The notes under the pieces were generated by a model. The model made no database searches. It was not told where the DNA came from and saw only the letters and a list, made by a program, of their open reading frames with translations. A program made the position numbers and the translations under genes. Positions 48,685 through 58,451 of a stretch of DNA of 64,000 bases are shown here, in pieces. Each line of letters starts with the position of its first letter. Position 1 is the first letter of the stretch. Location: NCBI GenBank assembly GCA_002304345.1, contig NEUU01000015.1:1-64000 (forward strand), written 5' to 3'. Source of the DNA: Verrucomicrobia bacterium Tous-C9LFEB. Lineage in GTDB: Bacteria > Verrucomicrobiota > Verrucomicrobiia > Methylacidiphilales > UBA1321.

Positions 48685-49503
48685 ATGACGTCACCACTTT
48701 CCGCCTATCGCCTTGCCATCACCGATCTCGACGAAACCCTGCTCGGTCCCGGCAAACAAGTGAGCCCCGAAAATCGCCGCGCGCTCGAAACCCTCCGCGC
48801 CGCCGGACTCACTGTGGTCCCCGCCTCCGGTCGGCACCACGACAACATCATCATCTACGCGAAAGACATTCATCCGCTGGAGTGGGTGATTTCCTCCCAA
48901 GGCGCGGTGGTGCGCCACGCGCAGACGAACGAAACGCTCTACGCGCTCACGATGACCGCCGAACTGGCCAATGAAATCCAGCGGCGCGGGCTCGAGCTCG
49001 GTCTCGACATGATCGCTTACCACGCGTCCGGCGTGTACAAGGAACTCGATGGCGAGTGGAGCAAACTCAGCGGCGTGCATGCGGGGACAACGAACCATCT
49101 CGTGCCGTTCGAAACGCTATCGAGCACGGGTGTGATCAAACTGATCTGGTACAGCAAACCGGCCCATATCGAAGCCCTCCGCGCCCAGCTCCAGACCGAG
49201 TATCGCGGTCGCCTCTACATTGTGAAAACCGAGGACGACGCCCTGGAATTCCTCTCGCCCGAGGCGAACAAGGTCCATGGCGCACAAGCGGTTGCGGCAA
49301 AACTAGAGATTCCCGCAACCCAAGTGATCGCTTTCGGCGACAGCAATAACGACATGGAATTACTCGCTTGGGCGGGCATGTCGGTTGCGATGCATCATGG
49401 CCGCGACGCCCTGAAGAAGGTCGCCCGCCATGTCAGCCCTCCCGGCCCTCACGAATCTGCCCTCGCCCGGGCGGTCGAGCTGTTGGAGCGTTCCGCTTCA
49501 TAA
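48685..49503 (+). CDS. Cof-type HAD hydrolase
   Basis: A 272-residue HAD phosphatase of the Cof/IIB type. Motif I is LAITDLDETLLGPGKQVSPEN with nucleophile Asp, then VPASGRHHDNI, an alpha/beta C2B cap, EANKVHGAQAVAAKL with conserved Lys, and IAFGDSNNDMELLAWAGMSVAM (motif IV). Such enzymes dephosphorylate sugar phosphates, FMN or pyridoxal phosphate; the substrate is not predictable here. The ATG at 48685 opens the frame. It is followed 84 nt later by serS on the same strand. Confidence 0.87.
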   Translation: MTSPLSAYRLAITDLDETLLGPGKQVSPENRRALETLRAAGLTVVPASGRHHDNIIIYAKDIHPLEWVISSQGAVVRHAQTNETLYALTMTAELANEIQRRGLELGLDMIAYHASGVYKELDGEWSKLSGVHAGTTNHLVPFETLSSTGVIKLIWYSKPAHIEALRAQLQTEYRGRLYIVKTEDDALEFLSPEANKVHGAQAVAAKLEIPATQVIAFGDSNNDMELLAWAGMSVAMHHGRDALKKVARHVSPPGPHESALARAVELLERSAS

Positions 49504-49587
49504 AAAAGGAATAACTAGGTCCCGCGTCACGTTGGCCCCCTACTGCTTGCGCAGTGAGGGGGATTCGTATAGGCTGTTGTGCTTTCC

Positions 49588-50862
49588 ATGCTCGACATCA
49601 AGATTATACGCGAAAAGCCGGAGGAAATCCGCGCCCGGCTCGCCACCCGCAACCGGGGCGATGAAGTTCACATAGATACCCTTTTGACCCAGGACAAGAA
49701 GCGCCGCGAGTTGCTCACGCTCAACGAGACCCGCAAAAGCGAGCGCAACGCCGCCAGCAAACAGATCGGCGGCATGATGGCCAAGGGCGAGAAAGCCGCC
49801 GCCGAAGAACTGAAAGCCAAGATGAAGGGGCTTTCCGATCTCATCGCCGAGACCGACAAGGAAATTGCCGACGTCGAAGCGAAACAGGAAGCGCTCCTGC
49901 TCCAGATTTACAACGTCCCCCACAGCAGCGTGCCCGTCGGGGTCGATGCGAACGACAATCCCGTCGTGCGCCAGATTGGCGAAAAAGTCGTACTCCCCTT
50001 CAAGGCGCTCACCCACTGGGAAATCGGCGAGAAAAAGGGGATGCTCAATTTCCAGCAAGCGACGAAAATTTCCGGCAGCGGCTTCATCGTCTATCGCGGT
50101 GCGGGTGCCCGGCTCGAACGCGCGTTGCTGAACTACCTGCTCGACCTTCACACCCGCGAACACGGTTACACCGAAGTGGCCACGCCCTTCATGGTGCGCC
50201 GCGAGTGCATGGTGGGAACGGGTCAGTTGCCGAAGTTCGAAGAGGACATGTACGGCCTGCAGGGCGAGGACTTGTTCCTCGTCCCCACGGCGGAAGTTCC
50301 CGTGACCAACTTGCATCGCGAGGAGATTCTCACCGAGGAGCAACTTCCCATTCATTACGCGGCGTACACCCCGTGTTTCCGTCGCGAAGCCGGCAGCGCG
50401 GGCAAGGACACGCGCGGCATGATTCGCGTGCACCAGTTCGACAAGGTCGAGCTCGTTCACATCGTCAAACCCGAGGATTCCTACGCGCAGCTCGAAACGC
50501 TCGTCGGCCATGCCGAGCGCGTGCTCACCGATCTGGAACTCAACTACCGTGTGATCACTCTTTGCACGGGCGATCTCGGTTTCGGCGCGGCGAAATGCTA
50601 CGACATCGAAGTCTGGGCGCCCGGACTGCAGAACTGGCTCGAGGTTTCCTCGTGCAGCAATTTCGAAGATTTCCAAGCACGCCGCATGAACCTGCGCTAT
50701 AAAGATAAGAGCGGGAAGAATACTTTCTGTCACACGTTGAACGGCTCTGGCACAGCGCTGGCTCGGTTGTATATTGCCTTGCTGGAGACCCATCAACAAG
50801 CGGACGGAAGCGTCAAGATCCCGAAAAAATTGCAGCCTTACTTTGGAAGTGATTCGATATGA
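49588..50862 (+). CDS. serS: Seryl-tRNA synthetase
   Basis: A 424-residue class II synthetase. The N-terminal antiparallel coiled-coil tRNA-binding arm (about 25-100) is followed by motif 2 PCFRREAGSAGKDTRG, a serine-pocket VPTAEVPVTNLH region, LEVSSCSNFEDFQARR, and motif 3 NGSGTALARLYIALLE. It charges tRNA-Ser with serine and can feed selenocysteine synthesis. The ATG at 49588 starts MLDIKIIRE as usual; a GTG at 49579 is less likely. It overlaps the protease gene by four bases (ATGA), so the two are translationally coupled. Confidence 0.95.
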   Translation: MLDIKIIREKPEEIRARLATRNRGDEVHIDTLLTQDKKRRELLTLNETRKSERNAASKQIGGMMAKGEKAAAEELKAKMKGLSDLIAETDKEIADVEAKQEALLLQIYNVPHSSVPVGVDANDNPVVRQIGEKVVLPFKALTHWEIGEKKGMLNFQQATKISGSGFIVYRGAGARLERALLNYLLDLHTREHGYTEVATPFMVRRECMVGTGQLPKFEEDMYGLQGEDLFLVPTAEVPVTNLHREEILTEEQLPIHYAAYTPCFRREAGSAGKDTRGMIRVHQFDKVELVHIVKPEDSYAQLETLVGHAERVLTDLELNYRVITLCTGDLGFGAAKCYDIEVWAPGLQNWLEVSSCSNFEDFQARRMNLRYKDKSGKNTFCHTLNGSGTALARLYIALLETHQQADGSVKIPKKLQPYFGSDSI

Positions 50863-53141
50863 ATAAACTGCGGCGTTCCGCCCTTGGTCTCTTGACCCTG
50901 TCATTCTTCGCCTTGGGCGCTTGCGGTGTGGGCCTTCTAGCCACGGCCATCGCCCAGACTGATGCCAAGGCCCAGGCCACGCCCAAACCGGCGCAGCTTC
51001 TGGCGGAACCCGCCAAAGCGGCCGTTGCCACAACCCCGGCCCCGACCTCTTCCGCAGCGTCGGCGGCCAGCTCCGTCGAGAAAAAGCCCGCCCGCAATGG
51101 CAAGATCGCCCAGCTCGTGGGCCGCATCCTCGAGCAGTATCACTACAACCAGCAGCCCTTCGACAACCAGATGTCCCAGAAGATGGTGAAGGGCTACATG
51201 GACGCGCTCGATTACTCGCACCTCATTTTCCTCCAGAGCGACCTCGATGAGTTCCTCGCCCGCTACGGCAACGAACTCGACAAGTTCACCGTCCGCGCCG
51301 ACGCCGCCCCGGCCTTCGTTATCTTTCAACGCTTTTGCGAGCGACTCGACCAGCGCCTTAAGCTCGTCGAAAAACTCCTCAAGGAACCGTACAATTTCGC
51401 CGGAGCCGACCGCTTTACCCCGGACCGCGCCAAGGTGCCCTTCCCCAAGGACGAAGCCGAGGCCGAACAACTCTGGCGCAGCCGCATCAAGTTCGAAATT
51501 CTCCAGGGCAAATTGACCAAGGAAAAGCCGGAGGACGTGCTCAAGAAGATCACCCGCCGCTACAACAACCTGCGCAAGTACACGCTGGAGATGGACGAAA
51601 ACGAAGTGCTCCAGACCTACCTCAACGGTCTCGCCCACGCGTACGATCCGCACTCGGATTACATGACTCCGGACGACGCGGAGAATTTCAACATCAACGC
51701 GATCAAGCTCAAGCTCTCCGGCATCGGTGCCGTGCTGCGTTCCGACGACGGCTACGCCAAGATCGAGCGCCTCGTCCCCGGCGGTCCCGCCGAATCGAGC
51801 AAGAAGTTGAAGGCGGGCGACCGCATCATCGGTGTTGCGCAGGGCGACGGCGAATTCGTCGACACCATCGACATGAAGCTCAACAAGGTCGTCGATCTCA
51901 TTCGCGGTAAACGCGGCACGAAGGTGCGCCTTTCCGTCATTCCGGCGGGGCAGACCGACGCGTCCATGCGCAAGGAAGTGGTCCTGACCCGCGACGAGAT
52001 CAAACTCTCCGAGCAATTCGCCAAGGCGCAGATTTTCGAACATCCCGGCCCCAATGGCGCCATCATCCGCGTGGGTGTGATCAATCTGCCGCAGTTCTAC
52101 GACAACACCGTGCGCGACGTGGCGAAGCTCATCGAGCGGCTCAAGCGCGAGCAGGTGGTGGGTATCATCCTCGACCTGCGCCGCAACGGTGGCGGGCTCC
52201 TCGACCAAGCTATCGATCTCACCGGTCTTTTCATCCGGCAGGGACCGGTCGTCCAGGTGCGCAATGGCAACGGCCAGATCACAACTCTGCGCGATGACGA
52301 CAGCGCCCAGCTCTACTCCGGTCCGCTCGTCGTTCTGGTTGGTCACCTCAGCGCCTCCGCTTCGGAGATCGTGGCGGGTGCCTTGCAGGATTACAACCGC
52401 GCCGTGATCATCGGCGATTCCAGCACCCACGGCAAAGGCACCGTCCAGACCCTGCTGCCGCTCGACCGCTGGGTTGGCTTCGGATTCGATGGCGATCCCG
52501 GCAACCTCAAGCTCACCGTCCAGAAGTTCTACCGCATCGCTGGTGGTTCCACGCAGAAGAAGGGCGTCGTTCCGGATCTCACCCTGCCGTCGCTCCTCGA
52601 TTACATGGAGCTGGGCGAACGCACCCTTACGAGCTGCCTGCCGTACGACGAGGTCAACCGGGTCGACTACGATAATTACAATCTCGCCGCCCCCTACGTG
52701 GCGGAACTGACGCGTCGTTCCGGCCAGCGCGTGGCCTTATCGAAGGATTTCTCCTACGTCCGCGACGACATCGAAGTGCTCAAAAAGCGGCTCGCCGACA
52801 AGAGCATCTCGCTGAATGAAGAGGCCCGCAAAAAGGAAAAAGCCGAACTCCTCGCCCAAGCCGCCACCCGCAAGCAGGAGCGCACTCATCGCAGCGTCCC
52901 GCGCGACAAGGTCTATGACCTGACCCTTGCGGACGTCGACAAGAACACGCCACTCGAAAAGATTCAGACCACGAAGACCGCCGCTGCACCGGTGGACGAT
53001 GACAAGGATAAGGACAAGGAAGGCGAACTTCTGGAGGACGATCCCACCGTTGATCCCCAACTGGATGAGGCCGTGAACATCCTCGTCGACTACGCGGCAC
53101 TCCTCGGCGAAAAGAATGCTCTGGTCAACAAGACACCGTAG
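50859..53141 (+). CDS. Prc/Tsp-type carboxy-terminal processing protease
   Basis: A 760-residue S41 protease. It has a signal peptide ([19 protein letters not shown]), an N-terminal helical region of the Prc type, and a PDZ domain (about 285-370: [22 protein letters not shown]). The catalytic domain has the SASASE motif (about 498-503) and Lys about 526 (HGKGTVQ). A long C-terminal helical and acidic tail follows. The length and domains match E. coli Prc, which degrades periplasmic proteins with non-polar C-termini. The C-terminal [16 protein letters not shown] run is acidic and probably disordered. Periplasmic location is inferred. Confidence 0.87.
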   Translation: MNKLRRSALGLLTLSFFALGACGVGLLATAIAQTDAKAQATPKPAQLLAEPAKAAVATTPAPTSSAASAASSVEKKPARNGKIAQLVGRILEQYHYNQQPFDNQMSQKMVKGYMDALDYSHLIFLQSDLDEFLARYGNELDKFTVRADAAPAFVIFQRFCERLDQRLKLVEKLLKEPYNFAGADRFTPDRAKVPFPKDEAEAEQLWRSRIKFEILQGKLTKEKPEDVLKKITRRYNNLRKYTLEMDENEVLQTYLNGLAHAYDPHSDYMTPDDAENFNINAIKLKLSGIGAVLRSDDGYAKIERLVPGGPAESSKKLKAGDRIIGVAQGDGEFVDTIDMKLNKVVDLIRGKRGTKVRLSVIPAGQTDASMRKEVVLTRDEIKLSEQFAKAQIFEHPGPNGAIIRVGVINLPQFYDNTVRDVAKLIERLKREQVVGIILDLRRNGGGLLDQAIDLTGLFIRQGPVVQVRNGNGQITTLRDDDSAQLYSGPLVVLVGHLSASASEIVAGALQDYNRAVIIGDSSTHGKGTVQTLLPLDRWVGFGFDGDPGNLKLTVQKFYRIAGGSTQKKGVVPDLTLPSLLDYMELGERTLTSCLPYDEVNRVDYDNYNLAAPYVAELTRRSGQRVALSKDFSYVRDDIEVLKKRLADKSISLNEEARKKEKAELLAQAATRKQERTHRSVPRDKVYDLTLADVDKNTPLEKIQTTKTAAAPVDDDKDKDKEGELLEDDPTVDPQLDEAVNILVDYAALLGEKNALVNKTP

Positions 53142-53176
53142 GGCTACACTTCGCGTCCTACAAAAGGTCTATATTT

Positions 53177-53428
53177 ATGGGTTCCGACGATACAATTGAG
53201 CTAGAGGGTAAGATAGTCACCATTTTGCCCGGCACCATGTTCCGCGTGGAGCTCGACAACAAACACCAGGTCCTTGCCCACATCTCCGGCAAGATGCGCA
53301 AGCGTTTCATCCGTCTGACCCCCGGCGACCGCGTGAAGCTGGAAATGTCCCCCCACGATCTGACCAAGGCGCGCATCGTCTACCGGCTCGACAAGAACCG
53401 GATGCCCCCGCCCCAGTACCGCCGCTGA
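53177..53428 (+). CDS. infA: Translation initiation factor IF-1
   Basis: An 83-residue S1-fold protein: [33 protein letters not shown], then [21 protein letters not shown]. This is a near-standard IF-1 with a slightly extended, Pro-rich tail. It blocks the A site of the 30S subunit during initiation. AAAGG lies about 10 nt upstream of the ATG. It is followed by the YajQ gene 35 nt later on the same strand. Confidence 0.93.
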   Translation: MGSDDTIELEGKIVTILPGTMFRVELDNKHQVLAHISGKMRKRFIRLTPGDRVKLEMSPHDLTKARIVYRLDKNRMPPPQYRR

Positions 53429-53463
53429 TCCGTCCGTTTTTTTACTCTACCGGAGTTTTTCCC

Positions 53464-53949
53464 ATGCCCTCTTTTGATGTTGTTTCCGAAGTGGATCACG
53501 GCGAAATCGATAACGCCCTGACCCAGGCCCGCAAGGAAATCGCCACGCGGTTTGATTTCCGCGACGCCAAGGCCGAGATCGTCCTCGAGAAGGAAACGAT
53601 CACGCTCACCGCCATCGACGCCTACAAGCTCGAAGCGTTGCGCGATGTCGTCCTCGGCAAGTTCGCCCGCCGCAACATCAGCCTGAAGAACATCGAGCGC
53701 AAAGAGCCGGAAGTCTCCTCCATCGGTCACGCTCGCCAGATCATCAATATCAAGCAGGGCCTCGAACACGAAGTCGCCAAGAAAGTGTCCGCCGCCATCA
53801 AGGAGACCAAGCTCAAGGTCACCGGCGCGATCCAGGACAAGCAAGTCCGCGTCACCGGCAAGAACCGCGACGATCTTCAGACCGTCATCGCCGCCCTCAA
53901 GGCGAAGGACTTCGACGTCGCCATCGACTTCACCAATTTCCGCGCGTGA
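53464..53949 (+). CDS. YajQ-family nucleotide-binding protein
   Basis: A 161-residue YajQ/UPF0234 protein: PSFDVVSEVDHGEIDNAL at the start, RFDFRDAKAEI, QIINIKQGLEHEVAKKVSA, and VRVTGKNRDDLQ near the end. The two-RRM-like fold binds nucleotides, and some homologues bind cyclic di-GMP. Function in this organism is unknown. A purine-rich GGAG lies upstream. A 133-bp inverted-repeat element follows its stop. Confidence 0.92.
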   Translation: MPSFDVVSEVDHGEIDNALTQARKEIATRFDFRDAKAEIVLEKETITLTAIDAYKLEALRDVVLGKFARRNISLKNIERKEPEVSSIGHARQIINIKQGLEHEVAKKVSAAIKETKLKVTGAIQDKQVRVTGKNRDDLQTVIAALKAKDFDVAIDFTNFRA

Positions 53950-53956
53950 CGGAACG

Positions 53957-54089
53957 GATTTTTGACGAAATTAACGGAATTTACGAAATTCAAAACTCTG
54001 AGCTTTTAGTCCAGAAAATTTTCCCGTGTTCGCATTGCGTGAGCCATTGCCTTTTCCAATTTCGTAAATTCCGTTAATTTCGTCAAAAA
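53957..54089. repeat. 32-bp perfect inverted repeat with 69-nt spacer
   Basis: Left arm 53957-53988 and right arm 54058-54089 are perfect reverse complements; the AT-rich core reads GAAATTAACGGAATTTACG. It lies between YajQ and the EVE gene on the same strand and starts eight bases after the YajQ stop. It could be a terminator or a small non-autonomous element; no target-site duplication is clear. Confidence 0.8.
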
Positions 54090-54106
54090 ATCCCCCCGTC
54101 TCTCCG

Positions 54107-54538
54107 ATGAAATCGAAAACCTCGTGCGCTGCCGTCCGCTGCTGGCTCGTGAAACAAGAACCCGCCGCCTACTCCTTTGCCCAGTTCCAAAAGGACAAGA
54201 AAACGGCGTGGACCGGCGTTCGCAATTTTCAGGCACGCAATAATCTGCGCGCCATGCAAAAGGGCGATCCCGTGCTCTACTACCACAGCAACGACGACCG
54301 CGCCATTGTTGGTCTCGCCGAGGTCGCGAAGGCTGCTTACCCCGACCCCACCGCCACCGAGGGTGATTGGTCCTGTGTGGATTTAAAAGCCGTGCGTCCG
54401 TTCGCGAAATCGCTCGCGTTGCCGGAAATCAAGGCCGATGCGAAGCTCAAGGACATCGCGCTCATTCGCCAATCCCGCCTTTCGGTGATGCCCATCACGC
54501 CGGATGAGTTCGCGCATATCCTCAAACGGACAGCGTGA
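54107..54538 (+). CDS. EVE-domain protein
   Basis: A 143-residue protein with an EVE fold (PUA-like): CWLVKQEPAAYSFAQFQ, TAWTGVRNFQARNNLR, GDPVLYYHSNDDRAIVG, and a trailing MPITPDEF. These domains bind modified nucleobases in DNA or RNA (as in the thymocyte nuclear protein Thy28). A proposed link to modified-DNA defence exists for some members, but this one sits among housekeeping genes. ATG at 54107; MKSKTSCAAVR could be a short extra N-terminus. Confidence 0.88.
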   Translation: MKSKTSCAAVRCWLVKQEPAAYSFAQFQKDKKTAWTGVRNFQARNNLRAMQKGDPVLYYHSNDDRAIVGLAEVAKAAYPDPTATEGDWSCVDLKAVRPFAKSLALPEIKADAKLKDIALIRQSRLSVMPITPDEFAHILKRTA

Positions 54539-54542
54539 GCCT

Positions 54543-55937
54543 TCACGATGGACTGTCGCTATCGTCTCCCGCTCCCAATAACTTACGATTCAGACTGCCA
54601 CCCGAGAAAAGCATCTCGTCAAGGGCTTGCTCTACCTGCTCCGGCAAGAGCATATTTCCATTTTTAGCCTGCAAGGTATATTGGGCACTGCGACGCATCA
54701 GCTCCTTGATAAAAGCGGCGCTCGCTTTGCGCGTTTTTCTGACCAGAACCTCAACCAGCTCCGCCGAAATCGTCAGACCTCCAGCATAAAGTTTAACGAG
54801 CTTGCGTCGCCCCTCGTCATCCGGCAGCGGAAACTCAATCGCCTGATCGATACGTCCCGGGCGAGCGGCTAGGGCAGGCTCGAGCTGTTCGGGCCGATTG
54901 GTCGTCAAAATGAAGAGCAACTGCGCGTCCTCTCGCAAGCCATCCATTTCGTTGAGCAGTTTATTGAGCAAACTCTCCTCGCAGGGCGAATTCATGGAGG
55001 TGCGTGAGCGCGCAATCAGATCCGCATCTTCAATCACAATGGCCGCGGGTTGTAAAAAACGCGCCAGCTGGATGTAGTGGTCCATCAAAGCCACTTGTTC
55101 CGCATTAATGAGAAAAGTGGTGTGATCGGGCATTTGACTGGCCAGATAATGAATGGTGTGCGTTTTTCCGGTTCCCGGAGGGCCATAGAACAAAAGCCCC
55201 TTCTTGATCGGCATCTGGAGCGCCTTCAACTCTTCACGATATTGAATGAAGTCGCTGATATTCCGCTCCAGTAATTGCAAGGTCTTCTCCGGCAGAATCA
55301 CCTGGTCACGCGTCACGGAACGCAAACGGTGTACTTTTACCCCGCTCACCTTCCCGGAATAATTGTCGGCTATTTCCAATGATAAAATCTTACCCCGGTA
55401 GGACCCCGCCGCATTGACCTGCTTTTCAAGTTGACTCAAAAAGCTCCGCGAAAACTCCAGCCCAGCTTCTCCTGGTGGTACCGCCACCTCCACATGCACG
55501 CCTGAGACGCGGCCGTAATTCATCGCTGGGCTGGTCAGTACGACAAACGGCAGTTCTCCGCTATGAGCCATCCACAACGCATTCTTCAGACAGCGAGCGG
55601 GCAGATCATTGCCAACCTCAACATCGTCGTATTGCAAAGGCCCAACCGTTGCTTCTGAACCGCCGGATGAAAGTAGACTGGAGAAGCTGGTCGTATCGTG
55701 TGAGTAACGCTCATGCACACCGACAAATTTTTGAAGCGGATACTGCTCCTTAAAAATGGTATCCAGTGCTTGTTGCAGATCCACCCTTGCGGTGGATGGA
55801 AAAACTCGAACCGTCGTCACAATCGAGGTTAAAGACAGACTACCGAAATGCTTCTTGAGCAAATCCTCACACGATTCGCCCGAAGCCAGCCATCGATCTA
55901 CAAAGTATTTGATCCACGAGCCGATCCATCTCTTCAT
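54543..55937 (-). CDS. AAA-family ATPase
   Basis: A 464-residue protein with an N-terminal region of about 225 residues of unknown type. It has no transmembrane segment, though MKRWIGSWIKYFVDRW is amphipathic. A single AAA module follows: Walker A YGPPGTGKTHT, Walker B IVIEDADLIA, sensor 1 ILTTNRPEQ, and Arg finger region ARPGRIDQAI. A C-terminal helical lid ends near 440. The pattern resembles BCS1/FtsH-like ATPases without a protease domain. It is convergent with the EVE gene with 4 nt between. Its partner or substrate is not visible. Confidence 0.82.
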   Translation of the reverse strand: MKRWIGSWIKYFVDRWLASGESCEDLLKKHFGSLSLTSIVTTVRVFPSTARVDLQQALDTIFKEQYPLQKFVGVHERYSHDTTSFSSLLSSGGSEATVGPLQYDDVEVGNDLPARCLKNALWMAHSGELPFVVLTSPAMNYGRVSGVHVEVAVPPGEAGLEFSRSFLSQLEKQVNAAGSYRGKILSLEIADNYSGKVSGVKVHRLRSVTRDQVILPEKTLQLLERNISDFIQYREELKALQMPIKKGLLFYGPPGTGKTHTIHYLASQMPDHTTFLINAEQVALMDHYIQLARFLQPAAIVIEDADLIARSRTSMNSPCEESLLNKLLNEMDGLREDAQLLFILTTNRPEQLEPALAARPGRIDQAIEFPLPDDEGRRKLVKLYAGGLTISAELVEVLVRKTRKASAAFIKELMRRSAQYTLQAKNGNMLLPEQVEQALDEMLFSGGSLNRKLLGAGDDSDSPS

Positions 55938-56052
55938 GCCACCCTTTCCCTTGGAAGGTTTCCTTGCGTGTGCGTTTCGCCATCTTTGCGAATTTCTAAA
56001 CGAAATCGAGCTGATTTATGTTCAACCGCTTAGTCCATTTGGGAAGCTTTCT

Positions 56053-56106
56053 CTGTAAACCAACTCCTTCATAAGGTTGACGTTTACCTCCCTCTCTGGC
56101 TATAAT
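56053..56106 (+). promoter_or_regulatory. Strong bioB promoter with overlapping BirA-like half-sites
   Basis: TTGACG at 56077-56082 and TATAAT at 56101-56106 are 18 nt apart, near the sigma-70 consensus. The expected start of transcription lies about one to three bases before the bioB ATG (56115), so the message should be nearly leaderless. CTGTAAACC (56053-56061) and GGTTGACGT (56075-56083) resemble the two halves of a BirA operator but are 13 nt apart, closer than in E. coli. Confidence 0.6.
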
Positions 56107-56114
56107 GGCAACTT

Positions 56115-57083
56115 ATGGCCGCCCACTCTCTCGAACAGCTCGAAGCGATTTACAATCAACCCTTTTTCAAACTCATTGATCAGGCCCGCGCCACCCTTCT
56201 CGAACATTGGCCCGCGGATCAGGTCCAGCTTTGCACGCTGTTGAGCATCAAGACCGGCGGTTGCAGCGAAGATTGCGGCTATTGCTCCCAGAGCGCGCGC
56301 GCGAAGGCGGGCGTGAAAGCGGAATCGTTGATGGAGACCGAGGACATCCTCAAGGTGGCTCGCCTCGCCAAGACGAATGGCGCGACCCGTTTCTGTATGG
56401 GCGCGGCGTGGAAAGGCATTCGCGAGACAGATGCGAAATTTCAGTCCGTGCTCGAGACGGTGCGCGCGGTCAATGATCTCGGCCTCGAAGTGTGCGTGAC
56501 GCTCGGCCAGCTCAGCGAGGAAGCCGCCCGCCAGCTCAAGGACGCGGGTGTGAGCGCGTACAATCACAACATCGACACCAGCCCCGAGTATTACTCGGAG
56601 ATCGTCACGACGCACAGCTTCAAGGATCGTCTCGACACGATCAAGCACGTGCAGAACGTCGGTATGTCCGTTTGCTGCGGCGGCATCATCGGCATGGGCG
56701 AGACGGTGACGGATCGCTTGAAGATGCTGGAAGTGTTGACCAAGTTTTCCCCCGAACCGGAGAGCGTGCCGATCAATTGTCTCGTGCCGATCGAAGGCAC
56801 CCAGATCGCGGCGAAATTGCCGGATCACAAGATGGTCGATATTTTTGAACTCGTTCGATTGATTGCGACGACGCGCATCGCGCTGCCGCGGACGAAGGTT
56901 CGCCTCTCCGCCGGTCGCCGCTCGCTCTCGAAGGAAGGCCAGGCACTGTGCTTCCTCGCGGGCGCGAACTCCATTTTCTACGGCGACAAGTTGCTGACGA
57001 CGCCGAACCCGGACGAAAACGACGACGATCAACTCCTCGCCTCTCTCGGCTTGGAGAAAATGGCCCCTGTCACCGCGGTCTGA
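56115..57083 (+). CDS. bioB: Biotin synthase
   Basis: A 322-residue radical-SAM enzyme that inserts sulfur into dethiobiotin. The cluster motif is GGCSEDCGYCSQSA. Further signatures are TNGATRFCMGAAW, YNHNIDTSPEYY, and the second cluster-binding Cys/Arg region RLSAGRRSL. Length and order are normal. No ribosome site precedes ATG 56115, which lies about nine bases after the -10 hexamer, in line with a leaderless transcript. No other bio gene is adjacent. The stop is followed after four bases by the first hairpin of palindromic copy C. Confidence 0.94.
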   Translation: MAAHSLEQLEAIYNQPFFKLIDQARATLLEHWPADQVQLCTLLSIKTGGCSEDCGYCSQSARAKAGVKAESLMETEDILKVARLAKTNGATRFCMGAAWKGIRETDAKFQSVLETVRAVNDLGLEVCVTLGQLSEEAARQLKDAGVSAYNHNIDTSPEYYSEIVTTHSFKDRLDTIKHVQNVGMSVCCGGIIGMGETVTDRLKMLEVLTKFSPEPESVPINCLVPIEGTQIAAKLPDHKMVDIFELVRLIATTRIALPRTKVRLSAGRRSLSKEGQALCFLAGANSIFYGDKLLTTPNPDENDDDQLLASLGLEKMAPVTAV

Positions 57084-57087
57084 TTTC

Positions 57088-57302
57088 GTGGGGCTCTGCC
57101 CCACCCCCCGCCAAAGGGAATGATTCCCTTTGGAAACCCCACATTGGGCCGAATTCGCCTTTTACGTAGACGTAAAAGTTCGAATTCGGCCCCAGTGAAT
57201 TTCAAACGCAAATCTTTACCATTTGCAGAGGTTCTGGGAACAGAGATCCCAAGTCTTGGTGAAGGAGTGAACTCCTTGAGCGGGGTGTGGGGCGGAGCCC
57301 CA
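57088..57302. repeat. Modular palindromic element, copy C (two head-to-head units)
   Basis: Between convergent bioB and GT61 genes. The left unit has GTGGGGC/GCCCCAC, loop TCT (57088-57104), a perfect 11-bp CCAAAGGGAAT stem (57111-57133), and a long stem GGGCCGAATTCG with one small internal loop (57146-57192). The right unit, inverted, has TGGGGC/GCCCCA (57288-57302) three bases after the GT61 stop, and AAGGAGT/ACTCCTT (57262-57277). So both convergent genes end in the same type of hairpin. Confidence 0.8.
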
Positions 57303-57305
57303 AAA

Positions 57306-58397
57306 TTACAATTGCGACAGGGCGGTTTTCACGGCGTCGAGATCGACGTGGATATCACTGCCGTAGAGATCGGCGGGATTTTGCAGGGAGCAGCGGATTT
57401 GCTGATAGCGCAGGTTGCGCGACTTCGCGATCCGCTCGTAGAACGGACCCTCCAGCCCTTGCGCAATCAGCTCCAGAGCAAACGCGCCGCTCTCGCTGAA
57501 CGTCAGATTCGTCAGGCCCGCTCCGTGCGGAGCCACGACGGCTTGTGCCGCATGGAAGAGCGCGATCTGACCGCTCAGCGCGTAGTCCTCGAGGCAAATC
57601 TCCGTGAAATCGTATTTCTTCAGGAGCTCCACCAGTGCCGGTTCATTGACGATCTTGCGGCTGCGCGCCTGCTTGCGGGAAATGTAAAGGCGTTTGCGGG
57701 TGTGGAGCGAACTGTGCTTCAGTGCCGGGGCCAGCAACGAATCGCGCAGCCACTGACAGATCCACGGTTCATCACTGCGCACGAAGGACGGCACTTGCAG
57801 CACATCCGCCCGCAGGAACGGCAGCGAGGCGGAGTCCACGATACGCGCCGGGACCAGACCGAGTAGCGCGAGGCTCTCGCGGTGGAAGCGGTGTTGCAGG
57901 AAGGTGTAGACGCTGCCGTTATGGGTGAGACCGGAGGCCTTGATGATATGCCAGCGGGGCAACACTTCGTACATCCAGTGGAAAAAGTTTTTGTGCCCAT
58001 CCAGCGCGAGACTGATGACCGAGCCCGCGCGATGCGCCACGTCCGGCAACATCCGCTGGTGGATGAGAAAGCGTTCCATGATCGGACCGTTCGCGCCGGG
58101 GGAAAGTTCGGGAATGATCAGCCCGTCGGCGGTGAGATGTGCGCCGAAGTCGCACGCGATGCCGTTTTCAATCGAGGCAAGAAACGCGGTTCCGCCGCCT
58201 GCTTCCGGAGGAAGAGGGGCTTCCTTTTTTTTCCACGCGCTCGCAGGGGCCAATCCACCGGGCAAACCGCACACTTTGAATCGCATCGAAGCGGGGAGGT
58301 ACGTGGCAAGTTTTGCGGCCAGCACGCGACGGGGATGAAGCCGGCGTTGATTCTTTGCGCGCGCCTCGGTGATTAGCTGTTGAAAGTCGGAACTCAT
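57306..58397 (-). CDS. Family 61 glycosyltransferase-like protein
   Basis: A 363-residue protein of the GT61/DUF563 type. Evidence: ISLALDGHKNFFHWMYEVLPRWHII, KRLYISRKQARSRKIVNEPAL, VVAPHGAGLTNLTFSESG (the PHGAGLTN signature), and a C-terminal sugar-nucleotide region. No membrane helix is seen. It should transfer a sugar to a surface glycan. Start is uncertain: ATG at 58397 is used; a GTG at 58427 and ATG at 58415 are in frame. Palindromic copy C follows its stop; copy D lies upstream. Confidence 0.83.
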   Translation of the reverse strand: MSSDFQQLITEARAKNQRRLHPRRVLAAKLATYLPASMRFKVCGLPGGLAPASAWKKKEAPLPPEAGGGTAFLASIENGIACDFGAHLTADGLIIPELSPGANGPIMERFLIHQRMLPDVAHRAGSVISLALDGHKNFFHWMYEVLPRWHIIKASGLTHNGSVYTFLQHRFHRESLALLGLVPARIVDSASLPFLRADVLQVPSFVRSDEPWICQWLRDSLLAPALKHSSLHTRKRLYISRKQARSRKIVNEPALVELLKKYDFTEICLEDYALSGQIALFHAAQAVVAPHGAGLTNLTFSESGAFALELIAQGLEGPFYERIAKSRNLRYQQIRCSLQNPADLYGSDIHVDLDAVKTALSQL

Positions 58398-58451
58398 CGC
58401 CACTGCCCGCAGCATGGCAAAGCCCACGCATTAGGGCAACTCCGCATTCTT

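Noticed and set aside
54107..54538. EVE protein as part of a modified-DNA defence system
   Set aside because: Its neighbours are infA, YajQ and a lone AAA ATPase; no nuclease or methylase is adjacent, and EVE proteins are often housekeeping.
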